Shown here in pieces: positions 7,204-13,880 of a stretch of DNA of 40,990 bases; position 1 is the first letter of the stretch, and each line of letters begins with the position of its first letter. Source of the DNA: a virus; the IMG/VR virus record IMGVR_UViG_3300030102_000150, positions 1 to 40,990 of that record. One strand, written 5' to 3'. The notes below the pieces were generated by a model. It was not told the DNA's origin and did no database searches. It worked only from the letters and a program-made list of their open reading frames with translations. The translations under genes and the position numbers were made by a program.

Positions 7204-7656
7204 TCATATATCTGCTCTATCCGTATATGTACAATACCCCTCGTCAATTAGTCGTTTAGCTGTACGTCCAAAGTAGCCTTGCAGTTCCTCTGCCTGTGCG
7301 TCAGTAAGCTTGTACTCTATGCCTGTCTTTAGGTCTTGCACAATCCAAGGCATCTTACGTGCTTTACTCTTGTAGCCTACCAAACTGAAAGACATACCTT
7401 GAGTGTTGTGTATCTTAGACGTATCCAAACCCATTAGTTTAGCCATCTGCGTCAAGTCTTTCTGTTCTTTCGTTTCTGCTCCATCCAGTAGTACATTTAC
7501 TTTGTATGTAGCCTCACCACCATTGTAGGTACAGTTAGCTACAGTGAATGTAACACCACCTATACCATACCTCCCATAATCATCCTCCATTCTGTCTAAT
7601 GCGTCTTGCATTGCTGCACGTATTGCTTTCAATTGTGGTTTTGTAAAGTTAGTCAT
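7204..7656 (-). CDS. Hypothetical early protein (150 aa)
   Basis: The N-terminal third (FTKPQLKAIRAAMQDALDRM) is an amphipathic helix; a strand-rich middle follows (GVTFTVANCTYNGGEATYKV), then a helical C-terminus (TDAQAEELQGYFGRTAKRLIDEG). No membrane segment or known domain was recognised. It is preceded by AAAGGAGAATATACAAATG, a strong ribosome-binding site, and by a 126-bp gap with a promoter-like sequence at 7698-7726, so it may head its own transcript. Confidence 0.72.
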   Translation of the reverse strand: MTNFTKPQLKAIRAAMQDALDRMEDDYGRYGIGGVTFTVANCTYNGGEATYKVNVLLDGAETKEQKDLTQMAKLMGLDTSKIHNTQGMSFSLVGYKSKARKMPWIVQDLKTGIEYKLTDAQAEELQGYFGRTAKRLIDEGYCTYTDRADI

Positions 7657-7697
7657 TTGTATATTCTCCTTTTAATTATCTGTAGACTTACTGCTAC

Positions 7698-7726
7698 CAT
7701 ATAAACTTGTAATTCAATTAAGTAAA
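7698..7726 (-). promoter_or_regulatory. Possible promoter before the 150-aa early gene
   Basis: The minus strand has TTTACT (7726-7721), a 17-bp spacer and TATATG (7703-7698). The -35 is the same as in the thyX-cluster promoter, but the -10 lacks the TAACATATAAGTAT core. It falls in a 126-bp gap, the longest in the minus block apart from the main control region. The evidence is sequence resemblance only. Confidence 0.35.
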
Positions 7727-7782
7727 TAGTTATTATATTTATATTTTCCAGGTGTAACCCAAATGTCACACTTAAAATATCA

Positions 7783-7944
7783 TTAGAACATTATCTCCCC
7801 TTGCTCATCGTATGGACTTCTAAAGTAATCTTTAGCCATACATATTTGATAGTCATTAGGCTCGTCAAACTCAGGATCAACTTGGTATTCTTTCAACTCA
7901 ACTAATCCGAATTGATCCATAAAAAACTCTAACTCTTTGTCCAT
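7783..7944 (-). CDS. Small acidic protein (53 aa)
   Basis: This short frame begins MDKELEFFMDQFGLVELK and is acidic throughout (Asp/Glu-rich, ending DEQGEIMF). It overlaps the end of the upstream 56-residue gene by 16 bases, and AAGGAG lies upstream of the ATG within that gene. No family was recognised. Neighbour overlap and a good ribosome-binding site are the main support. Confidence 0.6.
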   Translation of the reverse strand: MDKELEFFMDQFGLVELKEYQVDPEFDEPNDYQICMAKDYFRSPYDEQGEIMF

Positions 7945-8099
7945 GGGCTGTACTCCTTCATTGTGTTTTCAATTACTTCTAACATCATCTTTGCAGTGAG
8001 TAGCTCCGACTTATCATCTCGTATTGCTTTAACTATTGCTCTCCTACAAAAACCTATTGTATCTTTTATTATCAATATCTTTTCATCTTCAGTGTACAT
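7929..8099 (-). CDS. Small helical protein (56 aa)
   Basis: The frame starts MYTEDEKILIIKDTIGFC and continues as a charged amphipathic helix (RRAIVKAIRDDK, LLTAKMMLEVIENTM). GAGAGGAG precedes the ATG, a strong ribosome-binding site, and the gene sits 11 bases after the gp88-like gene. It overlaps the next small gene by 16 bases. Function is unknown. Confidence 0.6.
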   Translation of the reverse strand: MYTEDEKILIIKDTIGFCRRAIVKAIRDDKSELLTAKMMLEVIENTMKEYSPWTKS

Positions 8100-8110
8100 A
8101 GTTTCTCCTC

Positions 8111-8731
8111 TCAGTACTTTTTAACTTTCTCTACTATAGTTGTGATACTATTCACAGTGTAACACAATCTACAATCTTTACATTTCTGTCCTGTGCAATT
8201 TTGTTTGTCAGTGTGTTCATCTTGCAACACATTATTAAACGTCTTATCAAAATGCTTTGGCGGTTTACTCATAATGTGTGACTTCATAGGGTTACTGTAG
8301 ATCAACTGTAAATTGCTAGGCTTGTCGTTATCTCGTAACCACCTAAAAACAAGATCAACTCGTTTAGTCCACAATGCAAACGTACACCAAGGATTATCTT
8401 TGACGATAGCGATTAGGTTTTCTAAGTGTTGCATATTGATTAGCTCACCATGTGCATTGAACCTAAACATTGCATCAGTCACTCGTGGTATCTCTTGAGG
8501 TTCAAGTGGTCTACTCGACAACAAGTCACTGTTACGCTGCAATGCACCTTGCATGTTCTTACGGTACGTATTGAGCATAGCGTGACTGTAACAATCACCG
8601 CATATATTCTTACCGTCTTTCTTTCCCTTCTCATGTTGCTTGTTGCAGTAGTCATTCGTAATCGTGTTGGTGCTGATAGCCTTGAAACCGTCAAGTTTAC
8701 CAGTCATCTTGCTTATGTGTACTTGTTGCAT
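8111..8731 (-). CDS. gp88-like cysteine-rich protein
   Basis: The 206-residue product resembles the phage gp88 family: it opens MQQVHISKMTGKLDG, continues SISTNT-like AISTNTITNDYC, then has the hallmark ICGDCYSHAM, and ends in a cysteine cluster CTGQKCKDCRLCY. Five or more conserved-looking cysteines suggest an Fe-S or zinc centre; the family's activity is not established. ATG at 8731 is chosen because AAGGAG lies 5 bases before it; an upstream extension to a TTG at 8791 lacks proper spacing. It is among the first genes of the minus block, so an early host-interaction role is possible (inference). Confidence 0.72.
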   Translation of the reverse strand: MQQVHISKMTGKLDGFKAISTNTITNDYCNKQHEKGKKDGKNICGDCYSHAMLNTYRKNMQGALQRNSDLLSSRPLEPQEIPRVTDAMFRFNAHGELINMQHLENLIAIVKDNPWCTFALWTKRVDLVFRWLRDNDKPSNLQLIYSNPMKSHIMSKPPKHFDKTFNNVLQDEHTDKQNCTGQKCKDCRLCYTVNSITTIVEKVKKY

Positions 8732-8800
8732 GTTTACTCCTTGTGTTGATTTATCTAGTGGTACTCTAAGTGAATACCACCAATAAAGCAACCCTCCTAT

Positions 8801-9040
8801 TTAAGTAGAACCTATTCCGTTGTATTCTCCCTTTCTGCTAAAGAGTTTTCTATTTTCATATTCATCTATAGAGGGTATTTCGTGACCTCTTGAGATTAAC
8901 TCATCACGGTACTTGTTAGCGAGTACCATATTCCAATAAGACTTTGAATGACCCATGCATTCAGCCTCAGTAGCTAGTGCATTGTTCAACCATTTTTGCA
9001 ACTCGTTGTCGGCTGCTGACTGTATGTTTTCGTTGTTCAT
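8801..9040 (-). CDS. First gene of the minus block, hypothetical (79 aa)
   Basis: The protein begins MNNENIQSAADNELQKWLN and is soluble, mixed-charge and mainly helical, with no recognised motif. AAGGAGTTACGC precedes the ATG, giving an ideal ribosome-binding site. As the first coding sequence downstream of the control region on the minus strand it is probably expressed immediately after DNA entry. Function is unknown. Confidence 0.72.
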   Translation of the reverse strand: MNNENIQSAADNELQKWLNNALATEAECMGHSKSYWNMVLANKYRDELISRGHEIPSIDEYENRKLFSRKGEYNGIGST

Positions 9041-9216
9041 GCGTAACTCCTTTGTTCGCGGTTTGAATGATTAATAAAGTAAGGAGTGTTTTAAATAAGT
9101 CAATAGGGTTTTTAAGTATTTTTAAAATAATTACTGAAAAGGTATAGTTTGTGTCTTTTATGCAACAGTAAGATAGTGAGTATATACATTATAATATATA
9201 CCCTATAGAACAAACA

Positions 9217-9282
9217 CGATAGGTAAGAAGTGCTTACCAATTAATCCAATGGTATCAACTCGATAGGTAAGGATTGTTTACC
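9217..9282. repeat. Paired inverted repeats CGATAGGTAAG...TTACC
   Basis: Two copies start CGATAGGTAAG (9217 and 9261) and each closes with TTACC. The first is a perfect 6-bp stem, GGTAAG-AAGTG-CTTACC; the second is GGTAA-GGATTGT-TTACC. They lie 44 bp apart, about four helical turns, and a third half-site ACCTATC, inverted, lies at 9366-9372. They could be binding sites for a regulator or initiator; no U-tract follows, so they are not typical terminators. Confidence 0.6.
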
Positions 9283-9333
9283 TTTATTGTATTGCCACTA
9301 CAAATTGTTATTGATAATCATTCGCAACTAGGA

Positions 9334-9388
9334 TGTGATCACGAATTAATACGTCAAGAGTACTGACCTATCTGTATTTGTGATCACG
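9334..9388. repeat. Two TGTGATCACG palindromic sites 45 bp apart
   Basis: TGTGATCACG occurs at 9334-9343 and 9379-9388; the inner GTGATCAC is a perfect palindrome in both. The 45-bp centre-to-centre distance is close to the spacing of the neighbouring GGTAAG repeats, suggesting dimeric protein binding on one helix face. The binding protein is unknown. Confidence 0.55.
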
Positions 9389-9550
9389 TTCTTGGTTTGT
9401 TCCAGGCAAGGGTGCATTTGTTTACGTTTTGTTCCTAGGGCGGCAAGGGGGGTTTGGGGGGTAGCCTTGTACTGTACAATACAACATAAAATTATCTCAG
9501 AAAAACATTGGCCTATGTAACAAAAAACCTAGGTGGCGGTGTACACTTGT

Positions 9551-9664
9551 AGTACCTTACTTTAAGTATCTTTGTTTAAAGTATAATATAATACTTATAA
9601 CACAATACTTGTAAGGTATATTACTTAAAGTATATAGGGTATCATAAAGAAATCTTGTAGTCAA
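9551..9664 (-). promoter_or_regulatory. Early-type promoter with structured leader, copy B
   Basis: On the minus strand TTGACT (9664-9659), a 17-bp spacer and TACCCT (9641-9636) are followed by ATATACTTTAAGTA, TTATAAGTATTATAT, TACTTTAAACAAA and ATACTTAAAG, in the same order as copy A (5671-5769) but with an inserted segment of about 15-20 bp. It points into the control region towards the first early gene near 9040, which would give a leader of about 590 nt. Confidence 0.66.
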
Positions 9665-9686
9665 CAATAAATTTATAATTTTTTAC

Positions 9687-9724
9687 TTGACAATCACCCC
9701 TAAACCATGTTAACATATAAGTAT
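9687..9724 (+). promoter_or_regulatory. Late-block promoter, TAACATATAAGTAT class
   Basis: TTGACA (9687-9692), an 18-bp spacer and TAACAT (9711-9716), continuing as TAACATATAAGTAT, lie just before the terS ribosome-binding site. The 14-nt core is identical to those upstream of SSB and the thyX cluster. It is the only clear promoter seen for the long plus-strand structural block. Confidence 0.74.
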
Positions 9725-9738
9725 AGGGGAGGATAACC

Positions 9739-10281
9739 ATGTCTATGTATAGCCTATCACAACTAAAGACAGATAACGGAATAATAAGAACCAAGAGTTT
9801 ATTCTACGAGTTATCTTATGACGATCCTGACTTTGCTTTGTTTACTCTCAAGGAAGAAGACATAGTGATGCCTAACGGTAAGTCAGCTACTGCTCTAGGT
9901 AAGTTATACATAGCCTTTGCAACAATGGACCCTACAGAGTACCAGTTCGCTAACGCAGTGTTTGGAAGTTGGGAAGTATGGGAAAAGATGCAAACAACTG
10001 TACCACTCAAGAAACATATTGATAAGTGGCGCAGAGAAGCAGAGGTCAAACGTAAGTCAATGGCCTTTGAGTCTGTAGTAAAAGAAATACAAGAAGGTGG
10101 GCGAAGTAGTTTTACTGCAGCTAAGTTCCTAATCAACGAGGAATGGAAGTCTAGAGAAGACGGAAGAACAGCCCGAAAAGAAAAGAACGCTAAAGATAAA
10201 TCTACATCTCAAGAAGCTTTCGAGAGAGCAGGTGTAAACGATGATCTTAAAAGATTAAAAGATCAAGGTCTAATTAACTAA
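9739..10281 (+). CDS. terS: Terminase small subunit (probable)
   Basis: This 180-residue protein begins MSMYSLSQLKTDNGIIRTK and ends in a charged helical tail (AFERAGVNDDLKRLKDQGLIN), the size and layout of small terminases that recognise phage DNA and load the packaging motor. No single motif is diagnostic; the call rests on its position as the first late gene with terL downstream, on a central helical region (WREAEVKRKSMAFESV) and on its Lys/Arg-rich C-terminus. AGGGGAGG lies 6 bases before the ATG, and AGGATAACCATG is shared with the SSB start. Tail-fibre genes separate it from terL, unlike in T7. Confidence 0.7.
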   Translation: MSMYSLSQLKTDNGIIRTKSLFYELSYDDPDFALFTLKEEDIVMPNGKSATALGKLYIAFATMDPTEYQFANAVFGSWEVWEKMQTTVPLKKHIDKWRREAEVKRKSMAFESVVKEIQEGGRSSFTAAKFLINEEWKSREDGRTARKEKNAKDKSTSQEAFERAGVNDDLKRLKDQGLIN

Positions 10282-10292
10282 GAGGTAGTTGA

Positions 10293-10586
10293 ATGCCGAA
10301 ACGTCCTGACATAAATACAATTAGTTCTGGCTATGCTTCACAAAGTCAACTAAATGAAAACTTTACGAATATTCAACGAGCATTCGACAATACTGTATCT
10401 CTAGATGGCAGTGTTCCAAATGCTATGTCAGGAGATTTAGACTTAAACAATAATGATCTTCTCAATGTAAAAGCTATATATGTAGATGGTATAAATGTTC
10501 TCAATGTTCTAGATAACGTTACCGTTAGTACTGCAAGCCCTTCAGGTGGTAATGACGGTGACATTTGGTTTAAAGTTTCAAGTTAA
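10293..10586 (+). CDS. Short tail-fibre-like protein (97 aa)
   Basis: The segment INTISSGYASQSQLNENF, followed by NTVSLDGSVPNAMSGDLDLN and NDLLNVKAIYVDG, is a pattern found at the N-terminal, virion-anchoring region of tail fibres in many marine phages; here it forms a whole small protein ending GDIWFKVSS. It probably contributes to the fibre base. GAGG precedes the ATG by 7 bases. It is first in a cassette of five fibre-like genes plus a chaperone between terS and terL. Confidence 0.68.
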   Translation: MPKRPDINTISSGYASQSQLNENFTNIQRAFDNTVSLDGSVPNAMSGDLDLNNNDLLNVKAIYVDGINVLNVLDNVTVSTASPSGGNDGDIWFKVSS

Positions 10587-10603
10587 GAAAAAGGAAATAA
10601 ATT

Positions 10604-10990
10604 ATGGCTGCTCTTTCAGATCATTCAGAAAACTTACTATTAAACTACTTGATGACTACAGGTAGTGTTACTAGACCTACTAATTGGTATTTGGGTCTAT
10701 TTACATCTGCGCCTAATGATGCAGGTGGTGGAACAGAGGTATCTACTGGTGGTTACTCACGTCAGTCTATGGCATTCAGTACCTCTTCTTCAGGTACAAC
10801 AAGCAACACAGGAGCTATTTCTTTTACTGCTTCAGGTGCTAACTTTGGTACAGTTACTCACGTAGGTATCTTCGATGCAAGTTCTAGTGGTAACTTACTG
10901 TGGCATGGTGCTATGACTGCATCTAAAACTGTCGAAGACGGTGACACAATTACATTCGCTATAGGTAACATAGACTTAACATTAGCTTAA
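10604..10990 (+). CDS. Tail fibre or decoration protein (128 aa)
   Basis: The start MAALSDHSENLLLNYLM, then NWYLGLFTSAPNDAGGGTEV, resembles a widespread phage family annotated as tail fibre protein. The rest is strand-rich and Ser/Thr/Gly-rich, typical of extended beta structures (FTASGANFGTVTHVGIFD). No membrane or signal sequence is present. AAGGA lies 8 bases upstream of the ATG. It is probably a structural part of the adhesin complex; which part cannot be told from sequence. Confidence 0.7.
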   Translation: MAALSDHSENLLLNYLMTTGSVTRPTNWYLGLFTSAPNDAGGGTEVSTGGYSRQSMAFSTSSSGTTSNTGAISFTASGANFGTVTHVGIFDASSSGNLLWHGAMTASKTVEDGDTITFAIGNIDLTLA

Positions 10991-11007
10991 TCTAAAAGGT
11001 ATTTAGT

Positions 11008-11745
11008 ATGGCTGATGGCTTTCGTATAACGGAATCAGGTGACTCAAGAATAACTGAGGCATCAGATACTCGTATAAGTGAAAACCTTGTTGTAGCCTCT
11101 GCATCTCTTTCAGGTGCAGGTGCTGTTAGTATATCTGCAAATACTTCTGTTTTTGTATCCTGTAGTCTATCATCAACAGGTTCTAAACTTACTGCGGCTG
11201 TTTTACAAACAGAAGCTGATCCCATTACACTTAGTGCTACTTCAAGCATGACTGCTACTGGCGGTGCTTTTTTTGTAGATAGTGCAAACCTTTCAGGAAC
11301 AGGTACTGCTACATTCCTTGGTCTTAATAGTTTCGATATTAGTAAGACACTAAATGGTACAGGTACAGCAACCTTTGATGGTATACGAATCAAGAATGCT
11401 GCTACGTCTCTGAGTGCTTCAAGTACTTTTGTTAATGATGGATTTAACTTTGTACACTACGGTGCTTTTTTAAATGAAAGTTTTACCTTCGGTAGAATAA
11501 CTGAAGCAGGTGATACTCGTATAGACGAAGCAGGTAACACAAGAATAGTATTTACTACATCAAATAGTGCCGAAAGTTCGCTAGATGCTGAGTGCACTTA
11601 TATTGCATTTAGTTCTATAGCATACGTAAAATGGAATGGTGAATGGACTACATTTACTCCTAAAGTAAAACAAAGTGGAGTATGGGATGATCCTTTAGCT
11701 ATCTACAAAAAGATAGACGCAAACACTTGGAAGAGGGCTTTTTAA
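11008..11745 (+). CDS. Repeat-containing tail fibre protein (245 aa)
   Basis: Two clusters of a RITExGDxRI motif flank the protein: residues 6-24 (RITESGDSRITEASDTRIS) and about 161-178 (RITEAGDTRIDEAGNTRI). Between them are Ser/Thr/Gly-rich imperfect repeats of the SLSGTGTATF type. The C-terminus is aromatic (YVKWNGEWTTFTPKV, then KRAF) and may be the trimer end or ligand-binding tip. This composition fits an elongated beta-structured fibre. It is a receptor-binding candidate within the cassette between terS and terL. Confidence 0.7.
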   Translation: MADGFRITESGDSRITEASDTRISENLVVASASLSGAGAVSISANTSVFVSCSLSSTGSKLTAAVLQTEADPITLSATSSMTATGGAFFVDSANLSGTGTATFLGLNSFDISKTLNGTGTATFDGIRIKNAATSLSASSTFVNDGFNFVHYGAFLNESFTFGRITEAGDTRIDEAGNTRIVFTTSNSAESSLDAECTYIAFSSIAYVKWNGEWTTFTPKVKQSGVWDDPLAIYKKIDANTWKRAF

Positions 11746-11748
11746 CAA

Positions 11749-12351
11749 ATGGCTAATATTAAAATTTCAGACATGACCGCTGCAAGCTCTGCTTCAGGTG
11801 CTCAAGAGTTCGAAGTAAACGAAAGCGGTACAACTAAGAAAGTAACTGGTACTCAGATTTCTACTTTCGTAAGAGGTAATGTTACACTAGGTGACTTGAG
11901 TGTAACGGCATCAGCAAGTGATCTAAACACAACTGATGTAACAACACTAGGTACATCCGAAGCATCTAAGGTAGTTACTGCAGACGCAAACGGTGACGTA
12001 AACCTCTCAGAAGAACTTAAAGCTAAGTCTTACAATGAAACATACGTAAGCCTTACACCTGCAGCAACAGTTGATATAAGTTGTGAAGCAGGGAATATGT
12101 TTGCACTAAGCACTAACCAAAATACAACATTTACTTTTAGTAATCCACCTGCTTCTGGTACAGCATTTGGTTTTACTCTCAAACTAACTGCAGGTGGAAC
12201 ACATACTATAACATATCCAAACTCTGTAGACTTTGCAGGTGCTACGGCTCCAGACGCTCCTGCTTCAGGAGAAACAGACATACTGGGTTTTATTACACAC
12301 GATGGCGGTACTAACTGGTACGGCTTCCGCGCAGGAGACGCAATGGGATGA
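11749..12351 (+). CDS. Tail fibre protein (200 aa)
   Basis: The N-terminus MANIKISDMTAASSASG, then FEVNESGTTKKVTGTQI, is a common fibre-adaptor opening in marine phages. A strand-rich body follows (VSLTPAATVDISCEAGNMF, TFTFSNPPASGTAFGFTL), ending DGGTNWYGFRAGDAMG. Such C-terminal domains build beta-sandwich fibre tips. Its stop overlaps the next gene's ATG as ATGA, suggesting coupled synthesis of two proteins of the same adhesin. Confidence 0.74.
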   Translation: MANIKISDMTAASSASGAQEFEVNESGTTKKVTGTQISTFVRGNVTLGDLSVTASASDLNTTDVTTLGTSEASKVVTADANGDVNLSEELKAKSYNETYVSLTPAATVDISCEAGNMFALSTNQNTTFTFSNPPASGTAFGFTLKLTAGGTHTITYPNSVDFAGATAPDAPASGETDILGFITHDGGTNWYGFRAGDAMG

Positions 12352-13871
12352 GTGTTACAAGTAAGCTTATTACTTTTGCAGCAGCAGGTGCAGGTGGCGC
12401 TCCTAGTTCTTGGGTTTTTGAGTACGGTTCTTCTGGCTCAAGTGAGCGAAACTCGTATACCCCAGACCGTACATCTCTTTGGGTAAATAATACTTATGGC
12501 GGTGTTCTTACTTGTCATCAAGATGGTGACGTAACATATAGACCTGCAGTAGTTAATATTCTTGACACAGATGGTAATTTACAACTTTCGAAAGTCTTAA
12601 CAGCTTCAAACTTTGCAAATAGTGCTAATACTATGCAAGATTTAGGTGGGTGTGCATTAGGCAATGACGGTAAGTTTTGGGCCTATATGCTTTTTAAAGA
12701 AGATGCTGGAACTTACGGTTTAATGCCTGTTGTTGCCCATTTTAATTCGTCAGGTACAACACAATGGGCTAGACAAGTAGGTTTTCCTGCACAAGGAAAT
12801 GATCTTCTTGCCTCTATCACTTATGATGCTGCAACTGATGTTGTTCACACTACTCATAGAGCTATCGGCATTACAGGACAGCAAGGAGTTATAACAAGAT
12901 TCAATTCAAATGGAACAACGCCTTTTGAAGGTTTAAAGCCTAGTACAAATAACTATGACATTCAATTTAATGATGTAATGTATAATAGCGTTGACGGTTT
13001 TTATTATCATTGCGGATATTCTAATGAAAGTGGATCACCTAGAGGAACGCTTGGAAAATTTACAAGCGGTTCAAGTAGTCATTCTATTCCTTCTTCTAGT
13101 AATTATCAAATACAAGACGCAAATGGAGCTACTCTTAGATTTCATCAAATGGCACACGATAGTAGTGGTAATGTCTTTGCAGTAGGTACACTGTTTACTA
13201 CACAAAAACGTACATTAGTTGTTAAATTTAATAGTACTTTAACTGGCATAACAACCGCAAAATACATTACTGACTCTTCAAATTCTAATAATTGTTTTGA
13301 ACAAAATGTATGTATTACAGTTGATAGTAATGATAATGTTATTATTGCGGGTAAACATAATGGTCAAAATGCAACTGATAGAATAGGCTCTCAAACTACA
13401 AACAACGAAGATTTAATTATAATAAGTTTGAAAAATGATTTAAGTGCTTACAACTGGCACAGTATTTTTGGTTCTGAAAGATACAGTACGGATTTTGGAA
13501 ACGGAAATGGTTATGGTGCAACTCTTGGTCAGAAATTAATGGCTGACGATAACGGAAGTTTTTATGTTTGTGGAAATAAACAAGAGTTAATTAGTGGCTC
13601 AACAAGATATAGATTTTTTGTTGCTAAATTACCTGCTGACGGATCATTAATTGATAGTGTACAAGTTGGCCCAACTTCAGATGAATATAAATGGGTTTCC
13701 GCAACAGCAAATAGAACGTTAAATAGTTATACACTTAGTTCTGATTGGAACGCTTCAACAACAGCAATTTTGAGTACTAACACACTTAACTATACTAGAG
13801 ACAGCACTATTACTGAAAACTTTTCACCTGTTGATGAAACAGACACAACTAAAACTACCTACACGATATAG
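12348..13871 (+). CDS. Large adhesin with beta-propeller-like repeats (507 aa)
   Basis: Repeated units of about 50 residues carry VxxFNSxGT- and DSNDNVxxAG-type motifs (VVAHFNSSGTTQWARQVG, VITRFNSNGTTPFEGL, TVDSNDNVIIAGKHNG, MADDNGSFYVCGNKQ), the pattern of SBBP-type beta-propellers. That fold commonly binds carbohydrate or protein on the host surface, so this is the best receptor-binding candidate. The N-terminus SVTSKLITFAAAGAGG is a short Ala/Gly-rich anchor. The gene looks more A+T-rich than its neighbours, especially around 13.2-13.5 kb, which suggests recent exchange. It is coupled to the upstream fibre gene. Confidence 0.66.
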   Translation: MSVTSKLITFAAAGAGGAPSSWVFEYGSSGSSERNSYTPDRTSLWVNNTYGGVLTCHQDGDVTYRPAVVNILDTDGNLQLSKVLTASNFANSANTMQDLGGCALGNDGKFWAYMLFKEDAGTYGLMPVVAHFNSSGTTQWARQVGFPAQGNDLLASITYDAATDVVHTTHRAIGITGQQGVITRFNSNGTTPFEGLKPSTNNYDIQFNDVMYNSVDGFYYHCGYSNESGSPRGTLGKFTSGSSSHSIPSSSNYQIQDANGATLRFHQMAHDSSGNVFAVGTLFTTQKRTLVVKFNSTLTGITTAKYITDSSNSNNCFEQNVCITVDSNDNVIIAGKHNGQNATDRIGSQTTNNEDLIIISLKNDLSAYNWHSIFGSERYSTDFGNGNGYGATLGQKLMADDNGSFYVCGNKQELISGSTRYRFFVAKLPADGSLIDSVQVGPTSDEYKWVSATANRTLNSYTLSSDWNASTTAILSTNTLNYTRDSTITENFSPVDETDTTKTTYTI

Positions 13872-13880
13872 GAGAATATG

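Larger units (their letters stand above)
9041..9738. other. Gene-free divergent control region, possible origin
   Basis: No convincing gene lies in these 698 bases. The region holds an A+T-rich stretch (about 9061-9140), two inverted repeats of the GGTAAG-N5-CTTACC kind 44 bp apart (9222-9238, 9266-9282), two TGTGATCACG palindromes 45 bp apart (9334-9343, 9379-9388), a G-rich tract (9438-9461), a TTGTACTGTACAA palindrome (9467-9479), an early-type minus promoter with leader (9551-9664) and the late plus promoter (9687-9724). Repeats next to an A+T-rich segment suggest an origin of replication, but that is inference. Confidence 0.6.

Noticed and set aside
7657-7782. tRNA or terminator in the 126-bp gap
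   Set aside because: No cloverleaf was found; the GTGTAAC/GTCACAC dyad has a mismatch and lacks a U run.
8758-8780. GTGGTA/TACCAC hairpin before the gp88-like gene
   Set aside because: Only a 6-bp stem with an 11-nt loop and no U run; likely chance, at most a weak leader structure.
8732-8791. N-terminal extension of the gp88-like protein from TTG 8791
   Set aside because: AGGAGGG directly abuts the TTG without spacing, whereas ATG 8731 has AAGGAG at normal distance and starts at the family's usual N-terminus.
9190-9195. Perfect TATAAT as a plus-strand promoter
   Set aside because: No recognisable -35 box lies 16-19 bp upstream, and it sits in a repetitive TA-rich stretch far from a plus-strand gene.
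9217-9282. CRISPR-like repeat-spacer pair
   Set aside because: Only two short imperfect units with internal dyads; no array and no cas genes other than the phage-type Cas4-like nuclease.
10992-11393. 133-residue open frame antisense to the repeat fibre gene
   Set aside because: It is a shadow of the repetitive Ser/Thr-rich gene, has no ribosome-binding site and opposes the operon.
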